A DNA stretch of 64,000 nt from assembly GCF_002160525.1 (NCBI RefSeq), contig NZ_NFKT01000006.1, positions 1 to 64,000 of the forward strand, given 5' to 3'. The position numbers were made by a program, and so were the translations under genes. The stretch is from Lachnoclostridium sp. An169 (GTDB lineage: Bacteria > Bacillota > Clostridia > Lachnospirales > Lachnospiraceae). This document shows, one piece after another, positions 1 to 8,060 of this stretch (its first letter is position 1; every line of letters starts with the position of its first letter). Under the pieces are notes generated by a model, which ran no database searches, had not been told where the DNA came from, and worked only from the letters and a program-made list of their open reading frames with translations.

Positions 1-110
1 AAGAACCGTCGGGCCGGCGGGGATAGCCTGTTGATACTTAGCCCGTTGGGGCTGATGAGCAGGAAGCTCCCACTTCAAACCGTCAGGTTAAGTGGCGAGA
101 GGAGGTCACC
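1..110 (+). mobile_element. IS200/IS605-type right end with omegaRNA-like scaffold
   Basis: The stretch contains the block GGAAGCTCCCACTTC, a small stem (CCACTT...AAGTGG) and a GAGGAGGTCAC end. This arrangement is typical of the 3' end of IS200/IS605 elements that carry tnpB, where the end of the tnpB message doubles as the guide-RNA scaffold (omegaRNA, earlier called HEARO RNA). The rest of the element lies left of the window. If the element ends near 108-110, the flanking DNA from about 110 onward would be the guide. Identification is by recalled family pattern, not alignment. Confidence 0.6.
2..34 (+). CDS. tnpB: C-terminal tail of TnpB (partial)
   Basis: Only the last ten codons and a TGA stop are inside the window. 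Read from base 2 they give RTVGPAGIAC, which resembles the Gly/Ala-rich tail found at the end of many IS605 OrfB/TnpB proteins. TnpB is the RNA-guided nuclease of these elements. The call rests mainly on the omegaRNA-like sequence that follows; whether the gene is intact upstream cannot be seen. Confidence 0.35.
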   Translation, partial: RTVGPAGIAC

Positions 111-111
111 C

Positions 112-192
112 ATGGACCGGTTAACGCCTGGAAATTACAATGGGATACAGGTCCGGTATTTATTGGATTGGCTGATTGAAACAAAGGACTGA
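112..192 (+). CDS. Small ORF or gene remnant next to the IS end
   Basis: A 26-codon frame starts with ATG six bases after GAGGAGG, but that apparent ribosome site belongs to the IS right end. The peptide (starting MDRLTPGNYNGIQV) matches nothing I recognise. It could be the tail of a gene cut by the insertion, a fortuitous frame, or a real small protein. It ends just before a terminator, which fits the 3' end of an older gene. Confidence 0.22.
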   Translation: MDRLTPGNYNGIQVRYLLDWLIETKD

Positions 193-222
193 ATCAAGCA
201 ATAACAGTTATTCGGTTACACA

Positions 223-255
223 GTGTCTGAGAGAGGTTTTCTCTCAGGCACTTTT
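223..255 (+). terminator. Intrinsic terminator
   Basis: An 11-bp stem (223-233 with 241-251, one G-U pair) with a GGTTTT-type loop is followed by TTTT. It closes whatever transcript crosses the IS end and isolates the lipoprotein promoter downstream. Confidence 0.75.
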
Positions 256-259
256 ATTC

Positions 260-288
260 TTGACATGTTGATCTTACAAATGTAAGAT
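260..288 (+). promoter_or_regulatory. Sigma-A promoter of the lipoprotein gene
   Basis: TTGACA (260-265), 17-base spacer, TAAGAT (283-288). It is the only good promoter between the terminator and the lipoprotein gene at 341, and its -10 lies inside a perfect palindrome. Confidence 0.75.
271..288. promoter_or_regulatory. BlaI/MecI/CopY-type operator
   Basis: Perfect 8-bp inverted repeat ATCTTACA-AA-TGTAAGAT. The core TACA-N2-TGTA is the box recognised by the BlaI/MecI/CopY winged-helix repressors. It covers the spacer and -10, so a bound repressor would block RNA polymerase. No such repressor gene is in the window. The palindrome is seen directly; its assignment to this family is inference. 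Confidence 0.6.
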
Positions 289-340
289 TATGGAAACGGC
301 ACATGGCCGGAAATATATTATACCGGAGGAGAATTTCGAA

Positions 341-1531
341 ATGAGATTAAAAATATCCATGCTCCTGCTTTCCTTGGCGGTTTTGTGCGCAATTACCGGG
401 TGCGCAGAAGTGCAGGGAAAGGATGGAAAGGATGGAACACCCGGGCAGCAGAAGCTAACCGGGGAAGAACAGCCGGACGCGAACGCGCTGACCGCTCTGG
501 CGGAAGGATACCGGGATCTTTATGAGCAGGCAGCAGAGGAGAATTGCCTGAATACGATAGAGACAAAGGAGCAGATCATACAGCGGCTTGCCCAGTCAGG
601 CTATGCCGTGGTGGACACCGAGAACCGGATCAACATGGAGAATCCGGAGAGCCCGGAGCAGTTCTGCCGGGCGGCTGTCAGCAAAGAGAAAGCGCAGACA
701 GTGATTCTCTCCGTGAACGGGGAGGGAGGATTTGTCTGTTACTGTCTGGAGACGGAAGAGGGAGAACTCCATGTGGACCGGAGCACGGTATACTGGGAAG
801 AAGGGGAGCCGGTCGTGGGATATGAAGGTATATTTGACGCGGAGAGCTGGGAGTACACGGAGAAAGGATATCTGTTTTTCGAGGAATACCATATGCCGGG
901 ATACGACGGCCCCCACGGGCTTACGGGAATCCGTATCCTTCCTCTGGATGACAGCCTGCGGGAACTGAATGAAAGATATGTGTATCCCGCCGGATATGAC
1001 GGGAGCGCGCTGCTGACGGAAAACTGGACGGAGACGGATTTCGGGAATCTTGACTTTTACGATCTCTATGATGTGGCGTACCGCATGAAGTACGGCGTCC
1101 GCACGCCCTATGACACCGGAGTGATCAGCCGGGAGTCCTGGATACCGGCTGAGGAGTTTGAAAATGTGGTTCAGACTTATTTTTCCGCCGGTGTTTCCGT
1201 GATCCGGAAACATACCGTTTACAGTGAGGAGCGGGGCGCTTACCGCTACCGTCCCAGGGGCATGTATGACTCCTGCGCAGCCTATGTCCCTTACCCGGAG
1301 GTCACCGCCCGGGAGGAGATGCCTGACGGTACGCTGAAGCTTACGGTGGAGGCGGTGTGGATCATTGAAGCAAAGGATCAGGCGATGGTCAGCGAGCTTA
1401 CCGTGCTGCCACTGGAAGACGGCGGATTCCGCTATGTTTCCAATGAAGTTGTGTCAGGGACGGAAAAACCGGAGTGGTTTACTCCCCGGCTCGCCGACGG
1501 AGAGTGGCAGAGCGTCTATCAAAACGGGTAG
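341..1531 (+). CDS. Uncharacterised lipoprotein
   Basis: Predicted 396-residue secreted lipoprotein: a short basic N-terminus, a hydrophobic stretch, and the lipobox ITGC with Cys21 as the lipidation site. A Lys/Gly/Asp-rich linker leads to a globular extracellular part rich in Tyr, Trp and Glu. I recognise no enzymatic motif; it resembles uncharacterised Lachnospiraceae lipoproteins (possibly DUF6070, unverified). The ATG at 341 is chosen because GGAGGA sits at 325-330 and because the longer frame from 290 would put non-signal residues ahead of the signal peptide. It is transcribed alone, from a promoter overlapped by a BlaI/CopY-like operator, and is followed by a terminator. Control by such an operator suggests induction by cell-wall or metal stress, but that is a guess. 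Confidence 0.8.
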   Translation: MRLKISMLLLSLAVLCAITGCAEVQGKDGKDGTPGQQKLTGEEQPDANALTALAEGYRDLYEQAAEENCLNTIETKEQIIQRLAQSGYAVVDTENRINMENPESPEQFCRAAVSKEKAQTVILSVNGEGGFVCYCLETEEGELHVDRSTVYWEEGEPVVGYEGIFDAESWEYTEKGYLFFEEYHMPGYDGPHGLTGIRILPLDDSLRELNERYVYPAGYDGSALLTENWTETDFGNLDFYDLYDVAYRMKYGVRTPYDTGVISRESWIPAEEFENVVQTYFSAGVSVIRKHTVYSEERGAYRYRPRGMYDSCAAYVPYPEVTAREEMPDGTLKLTVEAVWIIEAKDQAMVSELTVLPLEDGGFRYVSNEVVSGTEKPEWFTPRLADGEWQSVYQNG

Positions 1532-1559
1532 TAAAAAAAGCCGTGGTGTGTTAAGATGA

Positions 1560-1597
1560 ATGTCGGGGAAAAGAAAGATTTCCCGGCATTTATTTTT
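1560..1597 (+). terminator. Terminator after the lipoprotein gene
   Basis: An 11-bp stem (1560-1570 with 1579-1589, two G-U pairs) is followed by TATTTTT. It separates the lipoprotein gene from the ABC-F gene. Confidence 0.65.
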
Positions 1598-1619
1598 ACA
1601 GCAGAACAGGAGTTTTGGC

Positions 1620-3443
1620 ATGAATATTATCAATATAGAACATATCAGCAAGATTTACGGGGAGAAGGTGGTCTTTGACGATGCTTCGTTTGGCATCCAG
1701 GAGGGGGACAAGATCGGGATCGTAGGGATCAACGGCACGGGAAAATCCACGCTGCTTAAGATGATCGCAGGGGAGGAGACGCCGGACTCCGGGCAGATCA
1801 TAAGACAGAACGGGATCCGGATGGCCTATGTGCCCCAGAACCCTTATCTTCCGGAGGACAAGGATATCCGCGCCTATGCATTCGACCGGGGTGCGGGAGA
1901 GGACTGGCAGGTGGAGAGCAACCTGATGGAGCTTGGGATCACGGATTTTGACAGTAAGCTTTCCCATCTCTCAGGCGGACAGAAGCGCCGGGTAGTGCTG
2001 GCAAAGACGCTGGCGGATGATTTTGACGTACTCCTTCTCGACGAGCCCACCAACCATCTGGATGAGGAGATGCTCCAGTGGCTTGAGGACTATCTGAAAA
2101 ATTTCCGCGGCACCCTTGTGATGGTGACTCACGACCGGTATTTCCTGGACAAGGTCTCCAACCGGATTCTGGAGATCAGCCATGGAAACATGTACGGATA
2201 TGACGCGGATTACTCCGGATTCCTGGAGCTCAAAGCCGCCCGCGAGGAGATGGAACTGGCCTCGGAGCGGAAGCGTCAGAGCGTACTGCGCATGGAACTG
2301 GAATGGGCGAAAAGAGGATGCCGCGCCAGAAGCACCAAGCAGCGGGCCAGGCTGGAGCGCCTGGAGGCACTGAAAAACGGGAAGGCTCCGGTTCAGGACC
2401 AGACCGTGGAACTGGGCTCCGTGGAGACGAGAATGGGAAAGAAAACCATAGAACTCCACCATGTGAGCAAGCGTTTCGGGGAGAAAAAGATCCTGGAGGA
2501 TTTCAGTTATATTGTCCTGAAAAACCAGCGCCTGGGGATCATCGGTCCCAATGGCTGCGGCAAGTCCACGGTCATGAAGATGCTTGCGGGGATTATCGAA
2601 CCGGATTCCGGGACCATCGAGCGGGGCGAGACGGTGAAGATCGGATATTTTGCCCAGGAAGAGCAGGACATGGACGAGAACCAGAGAGTGATCGACTATG
2701 TGAAGGACATCGCCGAATATATCACGACCCGGGACGGAAAGATCAGCGCATCCCAGCTTCTGGAGCGTTTCCTCTTTACGCCGGATATGCAGTACGCTCC
2801 CATCGGGAAACTTTCCGGAGGAGAGAAGCGCAGGCTGTACCTGCTGGGCGTACTGGCGGAGAATGCCAATGTTCTTCTTTTTGACGAGCCGGGAAACAAC
2901 CTGGATATTCCCACCCTTACGATTCTGGAGGATTATCTCAACTCCTTTTCCGGCATCGTGATCGCCGTGTCCCATGACCGGTATTTCCTGGACAATATGG
3001 CGGACCGGATCTTTGAACTGGACGGACAGGGGCATGCGGTCCAGTACGAGGGCGGCTATACCGATTATCTGGAGGCGAAGAAGCGCAGATTCGGGGATGG
3101 CAGGGATTTCGGGCGGAATGGAACTGCCGGAGAGGGCAGAACTGCAGGCGGCGAGCAGGCAGCAGGACAGAACTCCAGAAAAACCTGGAAACAGAACCAT
3201 ACGGAAAAGCTGAAATTTACCTACAAAGAGCAACGGGAGTACGAGATGATTGACGATGACATCGCAGCACTGGAAGAAAAGCTGAAGGAGATCGAAAAGC
3301 AGATCAGCGCCAACGCCACCAACTCCGTGAAGCTCAGGGAGCTTATGGCAGAACAGGAGAAGACGCAGGAGGAACTGGATGCAAAGACCGAGCGGTGGGT
3401 ATATCTGAATGAGCTTGCCGAAAAAATCCATGGAACATCTTGA
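1620..3443 (+). CDS. ABC-F family ATPase (Uup-like)
   Basis: A 607-residue protein with two ATP-binding cassettes and no membrane segments, the mark of ABC-F proteins, which act on ribosomes. Cassette 1 has Walker A GINGTGKST (36-44), signature LSGGQKRR and LLLDEPTNHLD. Cassette 2 has Walker A GPNGCGKST, signature LSGGEKRR and LLFDEPGNNLD, where the usual EPTNHLD is altered. An Arg/Lys-rich linker joins them. A charged tail (last 110 residues) is probably coiled coil, as in Uup-type members. The ATG at 1620 follows CAGGAGT at a good distance; the frame opens earlier, within the preceding terminator. Translation quality control or relief of ribosome stalling is likely. Antibiotic resistance cannot be claimed from sequence alone. 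Confidence 0.9.
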   Translation: MNIINIEHISKIYGEKVVFDDASFGIQEGDKIGIVGINGTGKSTLLKMIAGEETPDSGQIIRQNGIRMAYVPQNPYLPEDKDIRAYAFDRGAGEDWQVESNLMELGITDFDSKLSHLSGGQKRRVVLAKTLADDFDVLLLDEPTNHLDEEMLQWLEDYLKNFRGTLVMVTHDRYFLDKVSNRILEISHGNMYGYDADYSGFLELKAAREEMELASERKRQSVLRMELEWAKRGCRARSTKQRARLERLEALKNGKAPVQDQTVELGSVETRMGKKTIELHHVSKRFGEKKILEDFSYIVLKNQRLGIIGPNGCGKSTVMKMLAGIIEPDSGTIERGETVKIGYFAQEEQDMDENQRVIDYVKDIAEYITTRDGKISASQLLERFLFTPDMQYAPIGKLSGGEKRRLYLLGVLAENANVLLFDEPGNNLDIPTLTILEDYLNSFSGIVIAVSHDRYFLDNMADRIFELDGQGHAVQYEGGYTDYLEAKKRRFGDGRDFGRNGTAGEGRTAGGEQAAGQNSRKTWKQNHTEKLKFTYKEQREYEMIDDDIAALEEKLKEIEKQISANATNSVKLRELMAEQEKTQEELDAKTERWVYLNELAEKIHGTS

Positions 3444-3468
3444 CAAAGACGGTGACAGTTGATAATAT
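3440..3468 (+). promoter_or_regulatory. Sigma-A promoter of ilvN
   Basis: TTGACA (3440-3445), 17-base spacer, TAATAT (3463-3468). The -35 overlaps the stop codon of the ABC-F gene. Transcription should begin near 3475, leaving a leader of about 80 bases before ilvN. Confidence 0.75.
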
Positions 3469-3473
3469 TATAG

Positions 3474-3497
3474 AAAACAGAACGCACTCTGTTTTTT
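3474..3497 (+). terminator. Hairpin with T-run at the start of the ilvN leader
   Basis: AAAACAGA (3474-3481) pairs with TCTGTTTT (3488-3495), followed by more T. It can end the ABC-F transcript. Because the ilvN promoter should start RNA about here, the same hairpin would also lie at the 5' end of the ilvN message. ACAGAGCGCATT (3522-3533) can pair with 3481-3492 at 10 of 12 positions and would compete with this hairpin. Confidence 0.5.
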
Positions 3498-3553
3498 GGA
3501 TAAGAAATTTGGAAGCAGAAGACAGAGCGCATTTTCGGAGAAGGAGGAAGTAA

Positions 3554-4051
3554 ATGAGAAGACAGGTTTACTCACTGCTTGTTGACAATAACCCGGGCGT
3601 GTTAAGCCGTATTGCAGGGCTTTTCAGCCGCAGGGGATACAGTATAGACAGCATCACAGCAGGAGTGACGGCGGATCCGAGATACACCAGGATCACGGTT
3701 GTCTCTTCCGGTGATGAGCTGATCCTTTCTCAGATTGAGAAACAGGTCAGAAAACTGGAAGATGTGGTGGACATCAAAGTATTGAAGGACGACGAATCGG
3801 TTTACCGCGAGCTGATTATGGTAAAGCTCCGGGCAGACGCTTCCCAGAGAGGCGAGATTATTTCCGTGGCGGATATTTTCCGTGCAAAGATCGTCGATGT
3901 GGAAGAGGATTCCATGATTATTGAGCTTACGGGTATGCAGAGCAAGCTGGACGCCTTTCTGAACCTTCTGAAGGGCTACGAGATCCTGGAACTTGCAAGA
4001 ACCGGAATCACCGGACTTTCCAGGGGCAGCAAGGATGTTACATATCTGTAG
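3554..4051 (+). CDS. ilvN: Acetolactate synthase small (regulatory) subunit
   Basis: A 165-residue regulatory subunit of acetohydroxyacid synthase, which makes acetolactate for valine, leucine and isoleucine. The N-terminal ACT domain (about 4-75) begins with the typical VYSLLVDNNPGVLSRIAGLF and carries the valine-sensing fold; the C-terminal domain (about 80-160) includes MIIELTG. Length is normal for the family. The start follows AAGGAGGAAG at 3541-3550. The catalytic subunit (ilvB) is not next to it, so it must be encoded elsewhere; ilvC follows 180 bases downstream and catalyses the next step. A dedicated promoter and a competing-hairpin leader suggest separate control. Confidence 0.95.
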   Translation: MRRQVYSLLVDNNPGVLSRIAGLFSRRGYSIDSITAGVTADPRYTRITVVSSGDELILSQIEKQVRKLEDVVDIKVLKDDESVYRELIMVKLRADASQRGEIISVADIFRAKIVDVEEDSMIIELTGMQSKLDAFLNLLKGYEILELARTGITGLSRGSKDVTYL

Positions 4052-4185
4052 GGCATGGTTCCATCAGGGATCTGTTAGTAAGAGATTTTGATTCTGCTGC
4101 GGATTCTCTCTCAATTCGAATCTTTTCAGGCTGGAAAGCGGGGCGGATTGCGGCGGAGAAGAAGTCTTTCACTATATACAAGACT

Positions 4186-5253
<1,068 letters not shown>

Positions 5254-5280
5254 TTCAAAAAAAGAAAATTTGACAGGTTG

Positions 5281-5322
5281 AAAGAATACACAGACATGAC
5301 AAGTGGATGTGTATTCTTTTTT
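5281..5322 (+). terminator. Terminator after ilvC
   Basis: Perfect 12-bp stem AAAGAATACACA (5281-5292) with TGTGTATTCTTT (5308-5319), ending in a run of T. Confidence 0.85.
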
Positions 5323-5369
5323 CGGGAAAAATGCGGTCCCGCCGGACCGCTTCAGGGAGGATAATGTTT

Positions 5370-6740
5370 ATGGCAGGAACAGCGGACAATGATTTCAGCA
5401 AAGGCAGCATCGCGCGGAATATTCTGGGACTTGCGCTGCCGATGACCCTGGCACAGCTGATCAATGTGCTCTACAGTATTGTGGACAGAATCTATATCGG
5501 CCATCTGCCGGATGTGTCGGCAGACGCTCTGACCGGGATCGGGCTTTCCCTTCCGATTATCACGATCATCACTGCATTCTCCAATCTCTTCGGAATGGGC
5601 GGGGCGCCGCTCTGCTCCATCGCAAGAGGGAGCCATGAAGAAGCGCGGGCGGAAAAAGTCATGGGCAATTCATTTACGATGCTTCTGCTTTCCGGAGCTG
5701 TCCTTATGATCCTCTGCCTGGCATTCAAACGTCCCCTTCTCTATCTGTTCGGGGCAAGTGATGTGACTTATCCCTACGCAGACCAGTATATTTCGATCTA
5801 TCTGCTGGGCACACTCTTTGTCATGACAAGCCTGGGAATGAACAATTTTATTAATGCCCAGGGATTTGGCAGGATGGGAATGATGACGGTGCTTCTGGGG
5901 GCGGTTCTGAACATTGTGCTTGACCCTGTGCTGATCTTTGTCTTTGATATGGGAGTCCGGGGCGCTGCCATAGCAACCGTGATTTCCCAGGGGGCGTCTG
6001 CTCTCTGGGTGCTTCTCTTTCTGACCGGAAAGAGGGCGATCCTCCGTCTTAACCGGAAAGCGATGCTGCCGGATGGAAAACTGATCCGGGAGATTACTCT
6101 GCTCGGTACTTCCGGCTTCGTCATGTCCGTCACAAACGGAACGGTACAGATCGTCTGCAATGCAGTTCTTGCGCGGTGGGGCGGCGATCTCTACGTGGGG
6201 ATCATGACGGTGATTAACTCGGTCCGGGAGATTATCACCATGCCTGTGACCGGACTGACTTCCGGGGCGCAGCCGGTTATCGGTTACAATTACGGTGCGG
6301 GCTGTTACAGACGGGTGAAGGATTCCATACGTTTTATGACGGTGAGCTGTATTGTATTTACTGTTGCCGTGTGGGCGGTACTGTTCTTTGAACCGCGGTT
6401 TTTCCTGCACCTCTTTACGCAGGAGAGCACGCTGATAGAAAACGGCATCCCGGCAATGCGCATCTATTTCTGCGGCATTTTCATGATGGCGCTCCAGTTC
6501 GCGGGGCAGTCCACCTATGTGGCGCTGAACCGTCCGAAACAGGCGGTATTTTTCTCCCTGTTCCGCAAGGTAATTATTGTGGTTCCCCTTACGATACTTC
6601 TGCCTTTCATCGGCGGACTGGGGACGGACGGTGTGTTTCTTGCGGAACCGGTGTCCAATGTGGTCGGCGGAACGGCCAGCTTTGTAACCATGCTGATCAC
6701 CGTATGGCCCACGCTGAAAGAGAAGAAAGGTGTTCAGTGA
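5370..6740 (+). CDS. MATE family efflux transporter
   Basis: About 456 residues with roughly 12 membrane helices arranged as two homologous halves, typical of MATE cation-coupled multidrug exporters. An early conserved stretch reads LALPMTLAQLINVLYSIVDR, and NFINAQGFGRMGM and PVIGYNYGA occur where DinF/NorM-like clostridial members have them. The ATG at 5370 lies nine bases after GGGAGG; an ATG at 5364 is also possible but too close. Substrate cannot be predicted. The gene is flanked by the ilvC terminator and the promoter of the next gene, so it is probably a single-gene unit. Confidence 0.9.
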   Translation: MAGTADNDFSKGSIARNILGLALPMTLAQLINVLYSIVDRIYIGHLPDVSADALTGIGLSLPIITIITAFSNLFGMGGAPLCSIARGSHEEARAEKVMGNSFTMLLLSGAVLMILCLAFKRPLLYLFGASDVTYPYADQYISIYLLGTLFVMTSLGMNNFINAQGFGRMGMMTVLLGAVLNIVLDPVLIFVFDMGVRGAAIATVISQGASALWVLLFLTGKRAILRLNRKAMLPDGKLIREITLLGTSGFVMSVTNGTVQIVCNAVLARWGGDLYVGIMTVINSVREIITMPVTGLTSGAQPVIGYNYGAGCYRRVKDSIRFMTVSCIVFTVAVWAVLFFEPRFFLHLFTQESTLIENGIPAMRIYFCGIFMMALQFAGQSTYVALNRPKQAVFFSLFRKVIIVVPLTILLPFIGGLGTDGVFLAEPVSNVVGGTASFVTMLITVWPTLKEKKGVQ

Positions 6741-6799
6741 CATAATTGTCAGAAATTTTATAACAGTTTACAAAATTTACTGTATTTTTATCTCCTGTG

Positions 6800-6808
6800 T
6801 GGTAAAAT
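6800..6808 (+). promoter_or_regulatory. Extended -10 promoter
   Basis: TGG-TAAAAT forms an extended -10 about 100 bases before the phosphoribosyltransferase gene. No clear -35 is present at 17 bases, although TTTACT lies nearby. Confidence 0.4.
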
Positions 6809-6905
6809 GTTTCTTAGAAGAGAGCATGAGGGTTCGTTTTGCTGTGCTCTTGAAAAAAACGGGTTTCTGTAAAGATCCGGATTTACCGCGAAAGGAGAGA
6901 TTTAT

Positions 6906-7547
6906 ATGGATGAAAGATTTGTCAATCTTCGTTCCACGAAGAACCCCAAAGCCCGCATCAAGATGCTGAGCGGACATTTCGCCACGAAAAACTCCCACGT
7001 CAACACCTACATTGACATGTCCACGGTGAAGACCCGCCACAACAATGCGCGGGAGACCGGGAAGACGCTGGCCGCCGAGTACATGATGAATACCATGGTT
7101 GACACGATTGTATGCCTGAAGAATACAGAAGTGATCGGGGCTTTCATGGCACAGGAGCTGGCGGACACGTCCAATGTATCCATGAGTTCGGGCAATAATA
7201 TTTCCGTTGTCACCCCAGAATTTGACAACACGGGACAGATCCTCTTCCGGGACAACAACCAGAGGATGATCGAGGGCAAACAGGTGATTGTCCTTACCGA
7301 TTCCATGGCAACAGGCACGCTGACCATGCAGGCTATCGAATCCGTGATCTATTACGGCGGAAGAGTGTGCGGCATCTGCGCCGTATTCAGCGCCATCTCG
7401 AAAATAGCCGGTATGGAAGTGAAGACAATTTTTACCAGTTCCGATCTTCCGGATTATCATGTCTATAATGCACATGAGTGCGAGATGTGCAGAGAAGGCA
7501 GGAAACTGGAGGGGCTGATCAACAGTTTCGGGTATGTGAAACTGTAA
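6906..7547 (+). CDS. Orotate phosphoribosyltransferase-like protein
   Basis: A 213-residue type I phosphoribosyltransferase fold. The PRPP loop reads VIVLTDSMATGTLT, where typical enzymes have an acidic pair followed by a TG(G/K) turn. Many Lachnospiraceae genomes carry this family labelled orotate phosphoribosyltransferase, but it differs from classical PyrE and has a C-terminal CEMC motif before the end. It is not beside pyrimidine genes here. It may act on another base or be regulatory. The start follows GAAAGGAGAG. A bidirectional terminator separates it from convergent rpsT. Confidence 0.7.
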   Translation: MDERFVNLRSTKNPKARIKMLSGHFATKNSHVNTYIDMSTVKTRHNNARETGKTLAAEYMMNTMVDTIVCLKNTEVIGAFMAQELADTSNVSMSSGNNISVVTPEFDNTGQILFRDNNQRMIEGKQVIVLTDSMATGTLTMQAIESVIYYGGRVCGICAVFSAISKIAGMEVKTIFTSSDLPDYHVYNAHECEMCREGRKLEGLINSFGYVKL

Positions 7548-7558
7548 AAAAGGTCAAG

Positions 7559-7598
7559 AAAAAACATCCGCCTGACGGTAGCGGATGTTTTTTTTATT
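7559..7598. terminator. Bidirectional terminator between convergent genes
   Basis: AAAACATCCGC (7561-7571) and GCGGATGTTTT (7581-7591) form an 11-bp stem with an A-run before it and a T-run after it. It can stop transcription from the phosphoribosyltransferase gene (+) and from rpsT (-). Confidence 0.9.
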
Positions 7599-7611
7599 TT
7601 CTCTCTATAAA

Positions 7612-7875
7612 TTAAGCAATGGAATCTACAGCTTTTGATAAACGGGAGATTTTTCTGGAAACAGTTTTCTTGTGATAAACACCCTTGCTTCCTGCCTTGG
7701 AAATCTCAACAATCGCTGTATGCAGTGCAGTCTTAGCAGCTTCAGAGTCTTTCTGTGCAACTGCAGCCTCAACCTTCTTGACAGCTGTTTTCACTTTAGA
7801 CTTGATTGCTTTGTTTCTTGCAGCTTTTGTCTCGTTTACTAAAATTCTTTTCTTAGCAGACTTAATGTTAGCCAA
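7612..7875 (-). CDS. rpsT: 30S ribosomal protein S20
   Basis: An 87-residue, Lys/Ala-rich protein beginning (M)ANIKSAKKRI, the conserved start of S20, which binds 16S rRNA early in assembly. The best start is a TTG at 7875-7873, seven bases after GGAGGT on the - strand. An upstream in-frame ATG adds five residues not found in the family and has no ribosome site. TTG starts are known for S20 and fit its translational autoregulation. It has its own promoter and an 88-base leader. Confidence 0.95.
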   Translation of the reverse strand: MANIKSAKKRILVNETKAARNKAIKSKVKTAVKKVEAAVAQKDSEAAKTALHTAIVEISKAGSKGVYHKKTVSRKISRLSKAVDSIA

Positions 7876-7969
7876 TCCGTACACCTCCAACCTTTACAGA
7901 TATTTTCAAATGTGAATGATGTGTCGCGGCAGACTCGGACACGGACGTTCCGCCGAAACATACTCATTT

Positions 7970-7998
7970 ATTTTATGCTAACCGGCTCTGCTTGTCAA
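7970..7998 (-). promoter_or_regulatory. Sigma-A promoter of rpsT
   Basis: On the - strand: TTGACA (7998-7993), 17-base spacer, TAAAAT (7975-7970). Its upstream edge adjoins the gpr upstream region, so the two genes are divergently transcribed from a compact 185-base region. Confidence 0.8.
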
Positions 7999-8060
7999 TA
8001 CATAATTTAAGAATTATTGGAAAAAATACGTTATCATAATCAGAAAAGCGAGGATGAGTC

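Noticed and set aside
1971..3446. 491-codon - strand frame opposite the ABC-F gene
   Set aside because: Antisense to a protein with complete ABC motifs; composition is not protein-like.
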